Part shown: positions 17,505 through 27,884 of the stretch, one piece after another | How positions within the stretch are numbered: position 1 is the stretch's first letter | Layout: each line of letters opens with the position of its first letter | Made by a program: the position numbers and the translations under genes | NCBI GenBank assembly: GCA_018136815.1 | Contig: CM030931.1 | Coordinates: 8,482,557 to 8,546,556, forward strand | Direction of reading: 5' to 3' | DNA: 64,000 nucleotides | Origin: Isochrysis galbana | Lineage: Eukaryota; Haptophyta; Isochrysidales; Isochrysidaceae | Notes under the pieces: generated by a model | The model's input: only the letters and a program-made list of their open reading frames with translations | The model's database searches: none | Told to the model about the DNA's origin: nothing

Positions 17505-20038
17505 CTACATCTTCAGAGCGGCAGAGAAGGCGGCGAGGCGATCGACGCGGCTGCGGGGCTTTTGTTGTGCTCCGACGGCGGCACCGATTGGCTTGAACTT
17601 CTTGCCTGACTTGTGCGACACGTCGGCTTTGGCGTCGGACGTGGGCGACCTCCCAAGCTTCTTTGACTTAAATGGGCGCTCCACGTCTGCCACACTCCCG
17701 CGCTTTCGCCCGGACGTGCCGTTCGTTTTTGCATCAGTTTCAGTCTGTTGTGGACAGCTTGTTTTGTCATTACTATCGCCTCTCTTCGGCATACCAGGCT
17801 CCGGCCGCTTGTCCGAATCCCCTCTCAGAGCGGAGCCCATCCCATTGTCGGGGCGCTTCCTCTTCGCTTTGCCCGATCCCTTCCCCTTGCCGCCACCTTC
17901 CTTATCGGCGCGTCCACTGAGAGGGTCGTCCCCAAGCAACGATGCGAAGGCATCGCGCTTGCGCTGCAAACGAGTCTGTGCGCAGTGACAACAACGGGTA
18001 CCCGTGGGTTGTGGTGCCCAGGCGGTTGTGCAACAGCGACAAGGAGCGCGCCACGTCTTGGGCAAGCAAGCCAGCATGCGCTATCGCGCACCTGCATCGA
18101 GGCCCACGAGTCCGGGTGCGACTTGTAGTGTTCGAACCTCAGGCGGCGGAGCAAGGATAAGCCATGGTTAGTGGCCCTTAAGTCCGTTTCGCTCGCAAGC
18201 AAGCCAGAGAGGATCTTCTCTTGCAGATGAGTCGGTACAGCGTCGAAAGTGGCGCCCAGCACAAAGCAACCTGCTCGGCTTCGGATAAGCTTGCCTGGGG
18301 AGCTGCACAGCGTGTCGAGTATTGGCTGTCGGGCCTCGGCCGCGCCAGGCCCTGGTGTTGCAAGGGCCGCTTCGACAGTGCGGCTGCCGACGGGATGGCG
18401 CGACAGGTCGAGGAGCTCCTCCGGCGGGAGGTTGCTCAAGCTCAGTAGTGCAGCGCTGCTCTCATCGAACCGGAGTGACAGTAGTGCCTCGAACGTCCTC
18501 GAGCCGAGGTTGCTCACGACAAGATCCCGAGCATGGGCTGGCTTGTCAGAGGGAGCTAGCGCACTGTGCTGGCCCGGGGCATGGCTACCCCGCCCCTGCT
18601 CACGTCCACCGCGCCCGCCTCCACCCTGCCCAACCCAAGCTTGTCCTTTGCCACCGTGAGCGCCGATGGCGAGGATTAAGCGAGCGAGTGCGCCACCATC
18701 TGACTCACGCTCCTCATCATCCACCTGGCGTCGACACTTTTGGCCCGAAGGGGGGCACGCTGCGGAGAAAGCTTCAAGCAAGGCAGCTCCACCACATCCG
18801 AGCCGCGCGCATGACTGCGCCAACCGCCAGACCACGCCGGCACGGGAGGCAAGCAAGGACGACATCCCGGGACAAATCTCGCCGAGTAGGCGTTGTAGCT
18901 GCCGCTTGTTGGATGCACGCATGGCCAGCATCTGCACCACAAAGTTGGCGAGCGAGTGCGACGCCATCTCGAGGAGGCTACCACGAGCCACTACATAGAC
19001 ACGATCCCACCATTTGGAGGGAGCGGCCTTCAGGATCGCCTCGAGCGCACGTGACCCCGATGACTCACGCGAGAGGCTGCGCACCCATTCCACCGTCTCT
19101 GGCGGCGGCTGCGGATCGGCGAGCCGTTCCTGCCGCAAGTCCGCTCCCGTTCTCGCATTGCCACGAGCCCCCCCGCTATCCTTGAGCTGCCGCACAGAAG
19201 GCTCGTCTTCTGCAGGCCATTTGAGCAGTGCAGAGATGAGAGCGTCAAGCTGCTTGCTAGTCTCGGGCAGCGATTCGACCAGCTCAAGAAGAGCTGGAGA
19301 GGCCACTGTGTGCGAGAAGAGCTGGCGCACGCCTTCGCCAGTCCCACGGCCATGGGAGAGCACTGCTTCAGCCACACGTTGCAGCGCATCTCCGAAGGCC
19401 AGCGGCACCGTCACACGCGGCGTGTCCTGGCCAGCCGGATCCGCTGCGCTGCTGGTCCCTGTCGGCCCAGTGCTCTGGAGCTCATTTTTTGCGGCATGTG
19501 CCGAGCCACGCGGCACAAAGGGCCGGCCCGATAGCACGCGGAAGAGAGCGCGCACCGCGTAGGTACCGTGCCGGTCACGCATGCTCGCGACCAGCGGTGT
19601 GGGGCCCGCCGCGGGAGGCTCCACTAGCCGCTCGACAAACTCAACTAGCACCTGTGCAAGTCCGCATTGGCTGTCGACCATCGACTCAGGCTGGGCGGCA
19701 AGTGCGACGATCTCCTCGAGCACGTGAGAGGCGTACTTGTCAGAAAGCAGCGCGTAAGGATCACCCCGCCTGAGCAGCGGGGCGACGACACGGGCGCGCT
19801 GCGCGTCGGTCGCGGCGCGCAGCACCCTCGCAAGTGCGACGCTCCCAAAGACGTGCCTCGCGCAGTGGGTCTCCTGCCCCTTGAGCTGCTCAACAACGGT
19901 GGAGACGACGTCAGCGCGAATGTGCGCTGCCCGACCAGCCTCCTCCTCCTCCGTTCTCTCCTCCGCCGCTTGAGTGAGCATGCGGTCCGCGCGCCTCAGG
20001 AAGTTGAGGACATCCGGGTTGATTCTCACGGAAGCCAT
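17505..20038 (-). CDS. NOP9: NOP9-like pumilio-repeat nucleolar protein, two exons
   Basis: Exon 1 is 20038-18092 (649 codons) and exon 2 is 17975-17505, joined in phase 0 over a 116-bp GT-AG intron (GTGCGC...GCACAG). The protein is 805 residues. It opens MASVRINPDVLNFLRRADRML and contains a run of degenerate pumilio repeats: ARHVFGSVALARVL, DKYASHVLEEIV, DRHGTYAVRALFRVLSG, SHSLANFVVQMLAM. The last pattern and overall order match NOP9, an RNA-binding factor needed for 18S rRNA maturation in the nucleolus. A Gly/Ser/His-rich insert (~residues 500-530) separates repeats. The exon-2 tail is Lys/Arg/Asp-rich (RKRDAFASLLGDDPLSG, KKFKP), as usual in nucleolar proteins. It is longer than yeast Nop9 (about 666 residues) because of the insert and tail. 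Confidence 0.75.
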
Positions 20039-20540
20039 CGCCAGCAGCCTGCTGCAGGCTGAAGACCTCCTCCGGCGGCTGGCTCAAGCTTCGCCCCCCC
20101 TCCGCCCCCTTCCTCCCCCCCCGGCGTGCTCCTCCTCCTCCTCCCCTTCGCTCCCGTGGCGCCCGCTCCAGCCTTGCCCCTCCCTCCCTCTCCCCTCGCC
20201 TCGCTTGCCCCCCTCTCCCTGAAGATCCGTCCAGAGCGGCTCGTCGACGACGTCGCTTGCAGAGGAAGCCGAGGCCGCGCGGAGGGGGGGGGGGGGGGGG
20301 GGGGGGGAGGGGGGGAGGGGGGGGGGGGGAGGGGGGGCGCCTTGGCCGATAGAACGGGAGAGAGGGAGAGGGTGGAAGGTTTTATTTACAGTGTACAGAA
20401 TAGACAGCAGACATATGTGAGAGTCATGGTGTGAATTCTCTGTCGGCGAAGAAAATTAGAAGACCTTGTGAGGTGAACGGATACTTCACTCCGTAGACAG
20501 AGTTAGAAAAACTCTTGAAAAAGCCGGCTAGTGCTGCTAT
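20039..20540. other. NOP9 upstream region with long G-run
   Basis: 20095-20225 is C/T-rich (minus-strand purine), then 20282-20336 is almost pure G with a few A (listed separately). No gene. Confidence 0.5.
20282..20336 (+). repeat. Poly-G tract
   Basis: About 55 bases of G broken by three single A residues, upstream of NOP9 on its template side. Such a tract can form G-quadruplexes; it is also error-prone in sequencing. Confidence 0.9.
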
Positions 20541-20878
20541 ACAGTATGGGTGCACCACCATGGGGAAAGCCGCAAGGCTGGGCCCCCACAACCCACAAAG
20601 CGGCGCTCACATACGCGCCGCCAACCAATCAGGATACAAAAGGCCCATCCTCCCCCTCCCCCAACGCTAGGCCCAAAGTAGTGTACATGGACCGACCCCC
20701 CGAAACCAAACAAAAAGGAACGAGGGGGGGAGCGGGAAGGGGAGAGAGGGTAGGGTGAAGGCGATGTCAAGTGTAGACCCCAGCGGAAGGGGTAACGAGT
20801 AGCAACGTGCAACGTAGTAGTCTTCTTCAAGAATATAGTCTTCTCCAAGAATATATTTTTTACAGTGTGGGTGCACCA
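20541..20878 (+). mobile_element. LINE 3'-end fragment with 17-bp target duplication
   Basis: ACAGTATGGGTGCACCA (20541-20557) and ACAGTGTGGGTGCACCA (20862-20878) flank a ~300-bp insert. The inserted DNA matches the family 3' UTR (CCCAAAGTAGTGTACATGG, CCCCCCGAAACC, AGGAACGAGGGGG, GGCGATGTCAAG). It ends with a duplicated GTCTTCTTCAAGAATATA unit (20818-20855) and a T-run rather than ATCTTCAGATG. It is a severely 5'-truncated retrotransposition product. Confidence 0.65.
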
Positions 20879-20968
20879 TTAAGAAACCCGAAACCCCAGC
20901 ATTAAGAAAGCTTAACCTGAATTTGGCCGCCGACCTCGTAAGAAACTGGGGGGGCCCTAGCTATAATG

Positions 20969-21006
20969 TCGAATCCAGAGTATCTCTATACTCAAAGCGG
21001 ATTCGA
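20969..21006. repeat. Hairpin with AGAGTAT/ATACTC core, second copy
   Basis: TCGAATCC (20969-20976) pairs with GGATTCGA (20999-21006). AGAGTAT (20977-20983) pairs with ATACTC (20988-20993) around CTCT. The inner core is shared with 1504-1540 but the outer arms differ and still pair. Confidence 0.7.
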
Positions 21007-21373
21007 TACTCGATAGTGCGAACGAATTTTGTTTTCAGGGCTTGTCTCGATGCTCTCTCTCTCTCAAGATTGTGCCCCGAATGAGACTTGACACGATCAA
21101 GCATCGGCTTGATTCGACATATAAGCTAACCGGCTAAGAAACCCACCCCCCACCCCCCACCCCCCACCCCCCCTTTCCCCTTTCCCCTTCCCGGCCGCCG
21201 GCCGCACGCAACGCTCCTCACTCCTCATCCTCATTTTGTAACTTTAACTTGTAGCTTGTGGGGAGTTATAATGGATAATGGGAGCCGGGGGTCTGCGAGG
21301 GGGGAGGGGGGAGATTCGAAGGGGTGCATAGTTGTATGTATGTGTTTGTGGCATCAGCATCAGCGCACTACGT

Positions 21374-21459
21374 CAAGGCGTACGGGTAGTTGCGCTGAGG
21401 GGCTGAGGGGTGTCGTGATAGTACCGGGCTAGTGGGAGTAGTGGTACTAATCCTCAATT
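21374..21459 (-). repeat. Dispersed ~80-bp repeat, copy 2
   Basis: Read on the minus strand: TTAGTACCACTACTCCCACT, then AGCCCGGTACTATCACGACA, then CGCAACTACCCGTACGCCTTG. Preceded on that strand by ATAATATAATTG, so it again follows an A/T-rich leader. Confidence 0.65.
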
Positions 21460-22030
21460 ATATTATTATCGACTATCGACTATGGCGATGTGAGGGATTG
21501 AGGGATTGTCAGATTGTCAAAGTCAGAGTTCGAAGTAGTCGAAGTCGTTAGAGTTTTCTATCGTCTATATTGCTTGTTCTCGTTCTTGTTCTTGATTATT
21601 CTTGTTCTTGTTCTTGTTGTCGCGCCTTTATCCCTTATTATTCTATATTCAATCCTAAGGCGGCTTGCTTTCCTTCGGTGCCGGAAGACCGGAAGGAGGA
21701 AGGAGAGATCTCCCTTCTCCCTCCCTCCCTCCCTCCGGTATCTCCTCTCTCCCTCCCTCCCTCCGGTATCTCCTCCCTCCCTCCCTCCGGTATCTCCTCC
21801 CTCTGGGCGTCATCGGTGGTTGGGCTCAGTTCCCGCGCTCTGCGGTATCGCGCGGGGGGGGGGGGAAGGGGGCGGGGGGCGGGGAGGGAAGCAGGCTGGG
21901 CGGGCCGAGCCGGAGCGAGCGAGCTAGAGGGAAGGCGAGGCAAGAGAGGACAAGGGAGTGGGCGCGTGCGGTGAGGCTCGCGGCGGTAGGAGAGCGCCTG
22001 CCCTACGCAGCCAGCACCCGCTGCGCCGCG

Positions 22031-23001
22031 ATGGCCCAAATGCCCACTGTCGAGGAGCAGGCTAGGACAAGAGCGGCGCTCCGAGAGCTTGAGCGCGACC
22101 TGGACTCCAACAAACAGAGCCTAACCGAGACGAGGAGCACAGGGCTGGCCGAGGCGCAGAAGAGGGCGAATGAGCTCTACGCCATCTCACAGACCGAGTC
22201 GCGCGGCGCCGCGCTCGACGCCACGATCCTCAACAAGGTCGCCACGCTGGGCGCCGAGCAGGCGGGGAATCTTGAAAAGAAGAGCGAGGGTTTCTTGCGA
22301 AGCCTCCGGCAGAAGTTCGGCATGGGTGGATCGACACCACGAATTAATTGGTGCATCCGCACTCCGCACCAAACCCCGGCGAGCCCGCACGCGCCTCGCG
22401 CGCCGAAAACCAGACTACTCATGGACCGCACTCTTTCCTACCATGCCGTAGGCAAAGGCTCGGCGAGGCCGTCGACAATGCGGGCATCTACGCGCACGTG
22501 CCGTGCGTTACCTTTCTGTTGGGCGACTTTGCAATGCCCGTCATCAAGCAGCGGCAGGAACGGAAGCGGAAAGAGCGCGCCGCCTCCGAGCCGCTCCAGA
22601 CGGCAGCAACGGTCCAAGTTTCGCAGCTCCAAGAGGCACCCGAGGACCGTGCCCAGGTGTCACGCATGAAGGTCATGCGCGAGACGATCAGAGAGTCTGC
22701 AAAGAGGGACGTCCAGGGGCGTGTTAACCTCTTCCAGCTGGTGCTCAACCCAGACTCCTTCTCGCAGACGGTGGAAAACCTATTCGATCTTTCCTTCATA
22801 GTCAAAGATGGCTTTGCCGAGGTTGTGACGAGCGATGGAGTAGCGCACATCCTCCCGGCCAAGCCGCCCGATACGCAGGCATACAGTAAAGGCCTCGTGA
22901 AAAAGCAAAACATTGTGACACTTGACTACGACACCTGGGAGCAGCTCTGCGCTCGCTGGCTACCTAATGGCGCGAGGCCCATTTTGCCACAGCGGCGTTG
23001 A
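22031..23001 (+). CDS. NSE4: NSE4, kleisin of the SMC5/6 complex, two exons
   Basis: Exon 1 is 22031-22350 and exon 2 is 22452-23001, joined over a 101-bp GT-AG intron (GTGCATCC...CCGTAG) in phase 2; 289 residues. The splice restores RINWQRLGEAVDNAGIYAHVPCVTFLLGDF, matching the W..LG.A......P....LG block of Nse4/NSMCE4. The C-terminal winged-helix domain contains GRVNLFQLVLNPDSFSQTVENLFDLSFIVKDGFAEV, the family signature, and ends LDYDTWEQLCARW. The N-terminal helices (LRELERDLDSNKQSL...NKVATLGAEQAGNL) are the expected Smc-neck-binding part. It acts in the nucleus in DNA repair and chromosome maintenance. The start ATG gives MAQMPTVEEQ; upstream in-frame sequence is low-complexity and unlikely to be coding. 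Confidence 0.85.
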
Positions 23002-24977
23002 TTTGTCGATGGTGGATCATATGCACCGGTCCGTGTGGTGGAGGTAAGCGCTCAGGCAATCACCCTGCGCCACGCCACACCCCGGTGTCTCGGCGTTGCC
23101 GTGTCAGACTTGCCCGCCGCCTCATTCGGTTGCATTATTATGACCGTCTCATGTGAATGGGTCATGCGGGCACTCGTTGTGAAAGAGCCCGCTGCCTCTA
23201 CGTACAAATATGGCGCTACGGGATGGATAGCTCTCACGTGCTCTCTCATCGTTGCGTCAAGTGTATTGTCACAGTACTACTAGTATTAGTAATGGTAGTG
23301 TGATGATGAGCATTATTAGCACTTCAAAGCTGTGCCATTCATGCGCGCTGTGTTTGCGCTCTTGGTGGCCCTCATCGCGCCCTAGCCGGAGGCATGCGAA
23401 CGAGAGGACGAGACCGCGACCGATAACGGACTGCGAGCGGCATAGCCTCGCCGTGCGATGCGAGAGCGGGGAGTGGAGGCATAGCCTCGCCGTGCGACGC
23501 GAGAGCGGGGAGCGTGAGCTCCGTGTCAAGTGCTTGGGCCGGTGAGTCGGGCACTGGAACCCAGGAGAATGAGAGGGGTCCGGCGGAGGCGAAGGTAGTG
23601 GTCCACACGCGCCGGCGACTGTTACGCACAAGAATAAGGAAGGAATCTTTCGAAACCCCTTAAGTGCATTGATGAAGACCGAAGTAAAACAGCGCCACGA
23701 TATAATCCAACGGCCAACACCTGAGGGGGAATCAGGGTCACACAAGGGACAAGGGGTAGTTCTTGCCACCGGGCCGATACCTGAACGCTCGACCGACTTG
23801 CAACCTACAAACGCTAGGAGCACGCAAGGAGGTAAGCCAGGCGGGAGGAGGGGCAAAGCAGGCGACAAAGGAGGCGAGGGCAAAGAGGGCGAATGTAGGA
23901 TGATGCGACGGTGACTAGCCTACAAGGAGGGGACATAGAAACGCAGGCAACTTCTAAAACAAAAAAGTCGATCGCGGGCATGCGACACCGTTTCAAGCAC
24001 CAAAAATTTCGACTCAAGAGAAGAGGGAGGACATGTCTTGAGGCGGCGTCGCTGCCCATGACTAGCGCAAGGGTATAGCGCCCCCACTCAGACATCTCCT
24101 TCCCCACAGCTCCTCTCTGAGGAGTTGCTCCTCACCCTCCCATTCTCCCATTAGGCCCCCTTTCCTGCGAGACCAAAACAGGAGCTCGCCTGGCGTGGGG
24201 GGCTGTCTGAGTGTGGAGGGAGGGGCGCTCCGGCTAGCGCAGTTGGAAAGCTAGTGAAGAGCTGGGTGGCATAAGGATAAGGGGGGAAGGGTGCTTGCGC
24301 TTGCCGCGGCAGGGAGTCCTGTCTTGAGTGAGCGCTAGTCCCGTTCCTTTGCCGCGCCGCGACCCGCATGCCGCATGCAAAAATTTGTTATTATTTAATA
24401 TTGCTATAGGATACTAGATTCTAGATTCGTAGGTCCTCGTGTCCTCATGTGCCGCTGCTTACGCGTTCTGGCATTGTGGTGTTCGGTGCCAGGCTCGTGC
24501 TGCTACGTATGACGAAAGCTTGCATGTGAATGTAGTCCCACAGTAGTAATGGGTGTGAGTGGGAGTGTGTGGGATGTGTCGTCACGTATGGCCGGTGCGC
24601 ACGACTTCCATAGACTTCCATTGCCACCGTCAACCGATCTCAAGGTGATAATAGCAAGATCAAGAGCGAAACGACAAGCAGCAATATGGCCACAGGGCAT
24701 AGCCCTGACTCCAAAGTCCTGCGCACTTGCACTGACGTCTCTTTCTTATGCTGCATTCATCTTCATCATCATGATAATCTATTACTTGGATGGAAGCACC
24801 ATCAAGTTCTGGAAGCTCGGCGAATGTACTCCAACCTAACATTTCATGCAACCGCTCGCAAAAGTCCTCCGGCACGTCCGCACCACCAGTATTGACATTT
24901 GCCAGCAGGGGCTCGGTCTTGATGGCAGTCTTCGTCGGCGATGTGTTCGGTGCTACCCGGAGCTTTGGTGGGATCTA
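23002..24977. other. Intergenic with LTR-like repeat
   Basis: Includes a GCATAGCCTCGCCGTGCGA duplication (about 23430-23510), the LTR-like repeat at 23616-23988 (-), and unassigned sequence to the LRR gene. On the minus strand 24660-24875 is an open frame (PEDFCERLHEMLGWSTFAELPELDGAS...) that might be a 3' exon of the LRR gene, because that gene's stop sits at a donor-like AG|GTAATAG. No acceptor gives a convincing join. Confidence 0.4.
23616..23988 (-). mobile_element. LTR-like repeat, copy a (minus)
   Basis: On the minus strand it contains GATCGACTTTTTTGTTTTAG, CTGGCTTACCTCCTTGCGTG, GACCCTGATTCCCCCTCAGG, TTGGATTATATCGTGGCGCT and TTCGAAAGATTCC in this order, shared with 43580-43903 (+) and 56201-56669 (+). 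Copy c directly precedes a Ty3-like internal region, so this is probably a solo LTR or 5' leader of that family. Confidence 0.6.
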
Positions 24978-25949
24978 TTACCTCTTCACCACCTCCTCAA
25001 TGAGCTCGGCCTCCTCTCGTTTCCTGGCCTCATCCTCCCTCAGAATCTGTTCCCGAGACAAAGGTGGCGGCCAGCCAAAGTGACCCTGCATAAGATTCGG
25101 GTGATCTGCCATAGCCTCAAGCAGTGCAGCATGCCCCTCCTCGCTGAAAGGGTTGTCTTGCACGTAGATGTACTCACCCCGAGCAAATGCACCCTTGTGT
25201 AGGGCTGATGCGAGCGCATGCAAGGACCTGTCGGTCAGCCTATTGCTCTGCAAAGAGAGGCGCGACATTTGCGGGCATGCGCCCCCTTCAAGAGCCTGAG
25301 CGATGGCGACGGCACCTTCATCACCCACATTGTTCTCAGCCACAAAGAGGTACTCCATATTTGGCAATGTACCGGCCACCATCGCCGAGGCAATCGAACG
25401 CAGCCCCTCATCGCCGAGGCTGTTGTGTGGCAGCGCGAGCTTCCTAATGCCAAGCACCTCGCCTGCTGCTGCGAGCCGAGTGAGTGCGTTCATGGCCGCC
25501 GGGCCGATGCGATTCTGCGCCGCGTACAAGAGGTCAAGGGCCGGAAGAAATTTGAGTGCCTCAATGACGGCAGCAAACTCATCCCCAATGTTGCAGCGGT
25601 GCAGGTGGACCTGGCAAAGCTGACGCGGCCGCAGCAGCTGAATGGCTGCGGCGAGACCATCACAGTCTTTCTCCTCGAATGTTCGGTCTCCTAGATCAAA
25701 TTCTGCCTGGGTAGTGAGCGACTCTCGCACATCAAAGGCAGGAAGCTCGAGGTACTTGAGGTCGGGTGAGGGGCGCATCGGAAGCGAGAATCTCTTGTAG
25801 AAGCCTTGTGCACACAGCTCAAGAGGAGTGAGCACTCGCGCACCCGCAGCCAACTCGGGCATCCCTTCTTCCTCTGCCTTCCCCCCCCTCCCTTTCTCGT
25901 GTGCGCCAGGCGGCGCTGCGGCCGGTCGCTCTCTTGCCCCCCTCCCCAC
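24978..25949 (-). CDS. Leucine-rich-repeat protein (ribonuclease-inhibitor type)
   Basis: Single-exon, up to 323 residues. The first ~28 residues are low-complexity and the start may instead be MPELAAGARVLTPLE. From ~110 there are about six LRRs of the 28-residue RI/NLRC class: CQVHLHRCNIGDEFAAVIEAL, LDLLYAAQNRIGPAAMNALTRL, IRKLALPHNSLGDEGLRSIASAM, MEYLFVAENNVGDEGAVAIAQAL, MSRLSLQSNRLTDRSLHALASAL, YIYVQDNPFSEEGHAALLEAM. The C-terminus is a charged helix (LREDEARKREEAELIEEVVKR). No catalytic domain is present; it is probably a protein-interaction scaffold. The last codons overlap a donor-like AG|GTAATAG, so a 3' exon is possible. Confidence 0.7.
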   Translation of the reverse strand: MGRGARERPAAAPPGAHEKGRGGKAEEEGMPELAAGARVLTPLELCAQGFYKRFSLPMRPSPDLKYLELPAFDVRESLTTQAEFDLGDRTFEEKDCDGLAAAIQLLRPRQLCQVHLHRCNIGDEFAAVIEALKFLPALDLLYAAQNRIGPAAMNALTRLAAAGEVLGIRKLALPHNSLGDEGLRSIASAMVAGTLPNMEYLFVAENNVGDEGAVAIAQALEGGACPQMSRLSLQSNRLTDRSLHALASALHKGAFARGEYIYVQDNPFSEEGHAALLEAMADHPNLMQGHFGWPPPLSREQILREDEARKREEAELIEEVVKR

Positions 25950-27026
25950 CCGCAGTATTCTCCTCCTCGAGAGTCTGTAGAGTCTAAAGTACTCTGTCCA
26001 AAAGATGAAAAGATGAGGATCCTGCCTGCCCGGGGTCCAGGGGGGAGGGAATCCTACGAGGGGGGCCGCTGGAGGATGGGTGTGGCTGATGACTTGATCC
26101 GAAAATAACCTGCTCTTGGAACCTTAGCACAGGCAACTTCCGTCGGGGTTCTCTTGTCGTCGAGGTAGAACGTTAGCGCCGCCCTCTTTGAGTCTCATCG
26201 CCAGTGGAGCTCCATCCCTTACCGCGTCCCACGTCGGGGATGTGCGTGCGTTGACACGTGGCTCGTCAGGTTATTTGCTCTGGCTCTAGCCTTATGGGCT
26301 TGTGGGTAGTGCTGGCGAAAGCGAAAGAAGGACGATGAACGATGAAGGAAGAAAGAAACCCCTCTTGAAGAGGAAGAGGTCTCTTGACTCCTGACGCTTG
26401 ACTCAAGATCTTGATCTTGACTCTTGAAGATTCGGAGCAATAACGAGCCTACGCCTCAATTTTCATGGGCAGCTTGTGGTGTCTCCGCCCTGCCCCCCCC
26501 CCCCCCGCCCTGCCCACTACCCACTACCACTACATACAAGTCCGTGACACAATGTGTATTCTATTAATACTAATACTATGGACTATGGTGTTTATATTTA
26601 TCGGTGTGCATCACGTGTATCACGTTATACACGCCTCAGGGACGTACGCACACTTGACACAAAAACAAAATGTCAGTGGGCGGACAAGGACAAGGGGGCA
26701 ATGGGGGGATGGGGGGCGCCAAGTGTCTAGCTAGTCGGACAGCGGTCAGCGGTGAACTACCAGTGTTTATGTGTTTATGTGCCCCGGACAGGGGGAGGGG
26801 GGTAGAAGGTGTTCGTGCCGGACGGACGCAAATACAAGTACTACTAGTATTATGTCACGGACTTGTACAACCCCACCCGCGAACCAACTTCCGATGAGAA
26901 CAGTTGGCAGTTGGTCCATCTCTCTTTCTACTGGGGTACTGACAGGGTGTAAGTACTTTACTCCTACTCTACTCGCTACTCCAACTCTACTCGCGCACAC
27001 CGGTGCAAAATGATAAAATGATACTA
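25950..27026. other. Intergenic, no gene seen
   Basis: Contains direct TCTTGACTC repeats (26380-26425), a C-run near 26497, and AT-rich sequence around 26560-26640. ORFs are short and without domains. Confidence 0.45.
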
Positions 27027-27636
27027 CTACCTCCGTTCCAAAACTGAAAAAATTTTCAGTTTTCTTTTCACAGCTCCCCAAAACTTGAAATAAATAAACC
27101 GCAACTTCAATGGGGGGGTTGCCGGTACATGCTGGCTTAATGGGGTGAGGAGGGGGGGGCTCAGCACTCGAAACACGATTGAAATAGGCATTTTTTCAAT
27201 GTGGACTGGGTTTGCAAATCGGCTGACGCGAACGATTGGCGCGAAAGCTCTTGGCCCGTGGCATTCGCGGCCGCATGGCGCGGCTGAAGGTGGTGGAGCC
27301 GCCGCAGCGCGGCGCTCGCACTGGGGGCGAGTATGAGTGGCAAGGCAAGGGGCGCAAGAAGAGGAGCTCAACCACCAACAGTCCTCCCGGTGGAAACCAT
27401 CACGCCTTGCGCCTTGCCGCATCGTCGTGACGTTGCTTCTGACAGTAAATAGAGTGCCCGTTTTTGACACGTTGTGGGGCGCTTTAGATTTTCGTTAACA
27501 TCCTCAACGAAAGCACCTTGTTAAGCCAGCATGTACCCTCCCCACACCCCGGCCTTCCTCTAGTGCCTCCTCTTCTCTAGGCGCCGCCCTCGCTTCCCAA
27601 AGGCTCTCTCACATCTCAGTTTTGGAACGGAGGTAG
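27027..27636. mobile_element. Tc1/mariner (Stowaway-like) non-autonomous element
   Basis: Perfect 21-bp terminal inverted repeats begin CTACCTCCGTTCCAAAACTG on each side (27027-27047 and 27616-27636). TA dinucleotides flank both ends (27025-27026, 27637-27638). The terminus resembles the plant Stowaway MITE consensus, CTCCCTCCGT. The interior (610 bp in all) has no transposase and contains the palindrome CTGAAAAAATTTTCAG next to the left end. Superfamily assignment rests on TIR sequence and TA duplication; TA alone could also be part of a longer TIR. Confidence 0.75.
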
Positions 27637-27884
27637 TACTAGAATTTATTTACTACTAGAATTTATTGTACTCCTAGCGCGCGGCCGTGTGCAGAGGAGG
27701 CAGTGGCGGCGAGCCAACGCCGTCGGCCTCGCTCTGAAGGGAGAAGTCGCTGTCGAGGGGGTCGATCTGGACGCGATCGATCGGCGCGCGCAGCTGCGAC
27801 AGACCCAAGACCAAACAACTCGCTCACGACAGTAAGTTAGCGCCACCAACGAGAGATGGTGGCCGGGCACTGGGGTAATGGCCG

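Larger units (their letters stand above)
20879..22030. other. Intergenic; hairpin, C-rich and T-rich repeats, dispersed repeat
   Basis: Contains the 20969-21006 hairpin, a CCACCCCC tract (21145-21172), the minus copy of the ~80-bp repeat (21374-21459), TTCTTG repeats (21575-21620) and CTCCCTCCCTCCGGTAT tandem units (21715-21800) leading to the NSE4 5' leader. No additional gene. Confidence 0.5.

Noticed and set aside
18322-19185. 287-codon plus-strand ORF inside NOP9
   Set aside because: Antisense shadow of the pumilio-repeat coding strand; Arg/Pro/His-rich, no motif.
24660-24875. Minus-strand 72-codon ORF as a separate gene
   Set aside because: Possibly a 3' exon of the LRR gene, but no acceptor gives a consistent join; left as a note.
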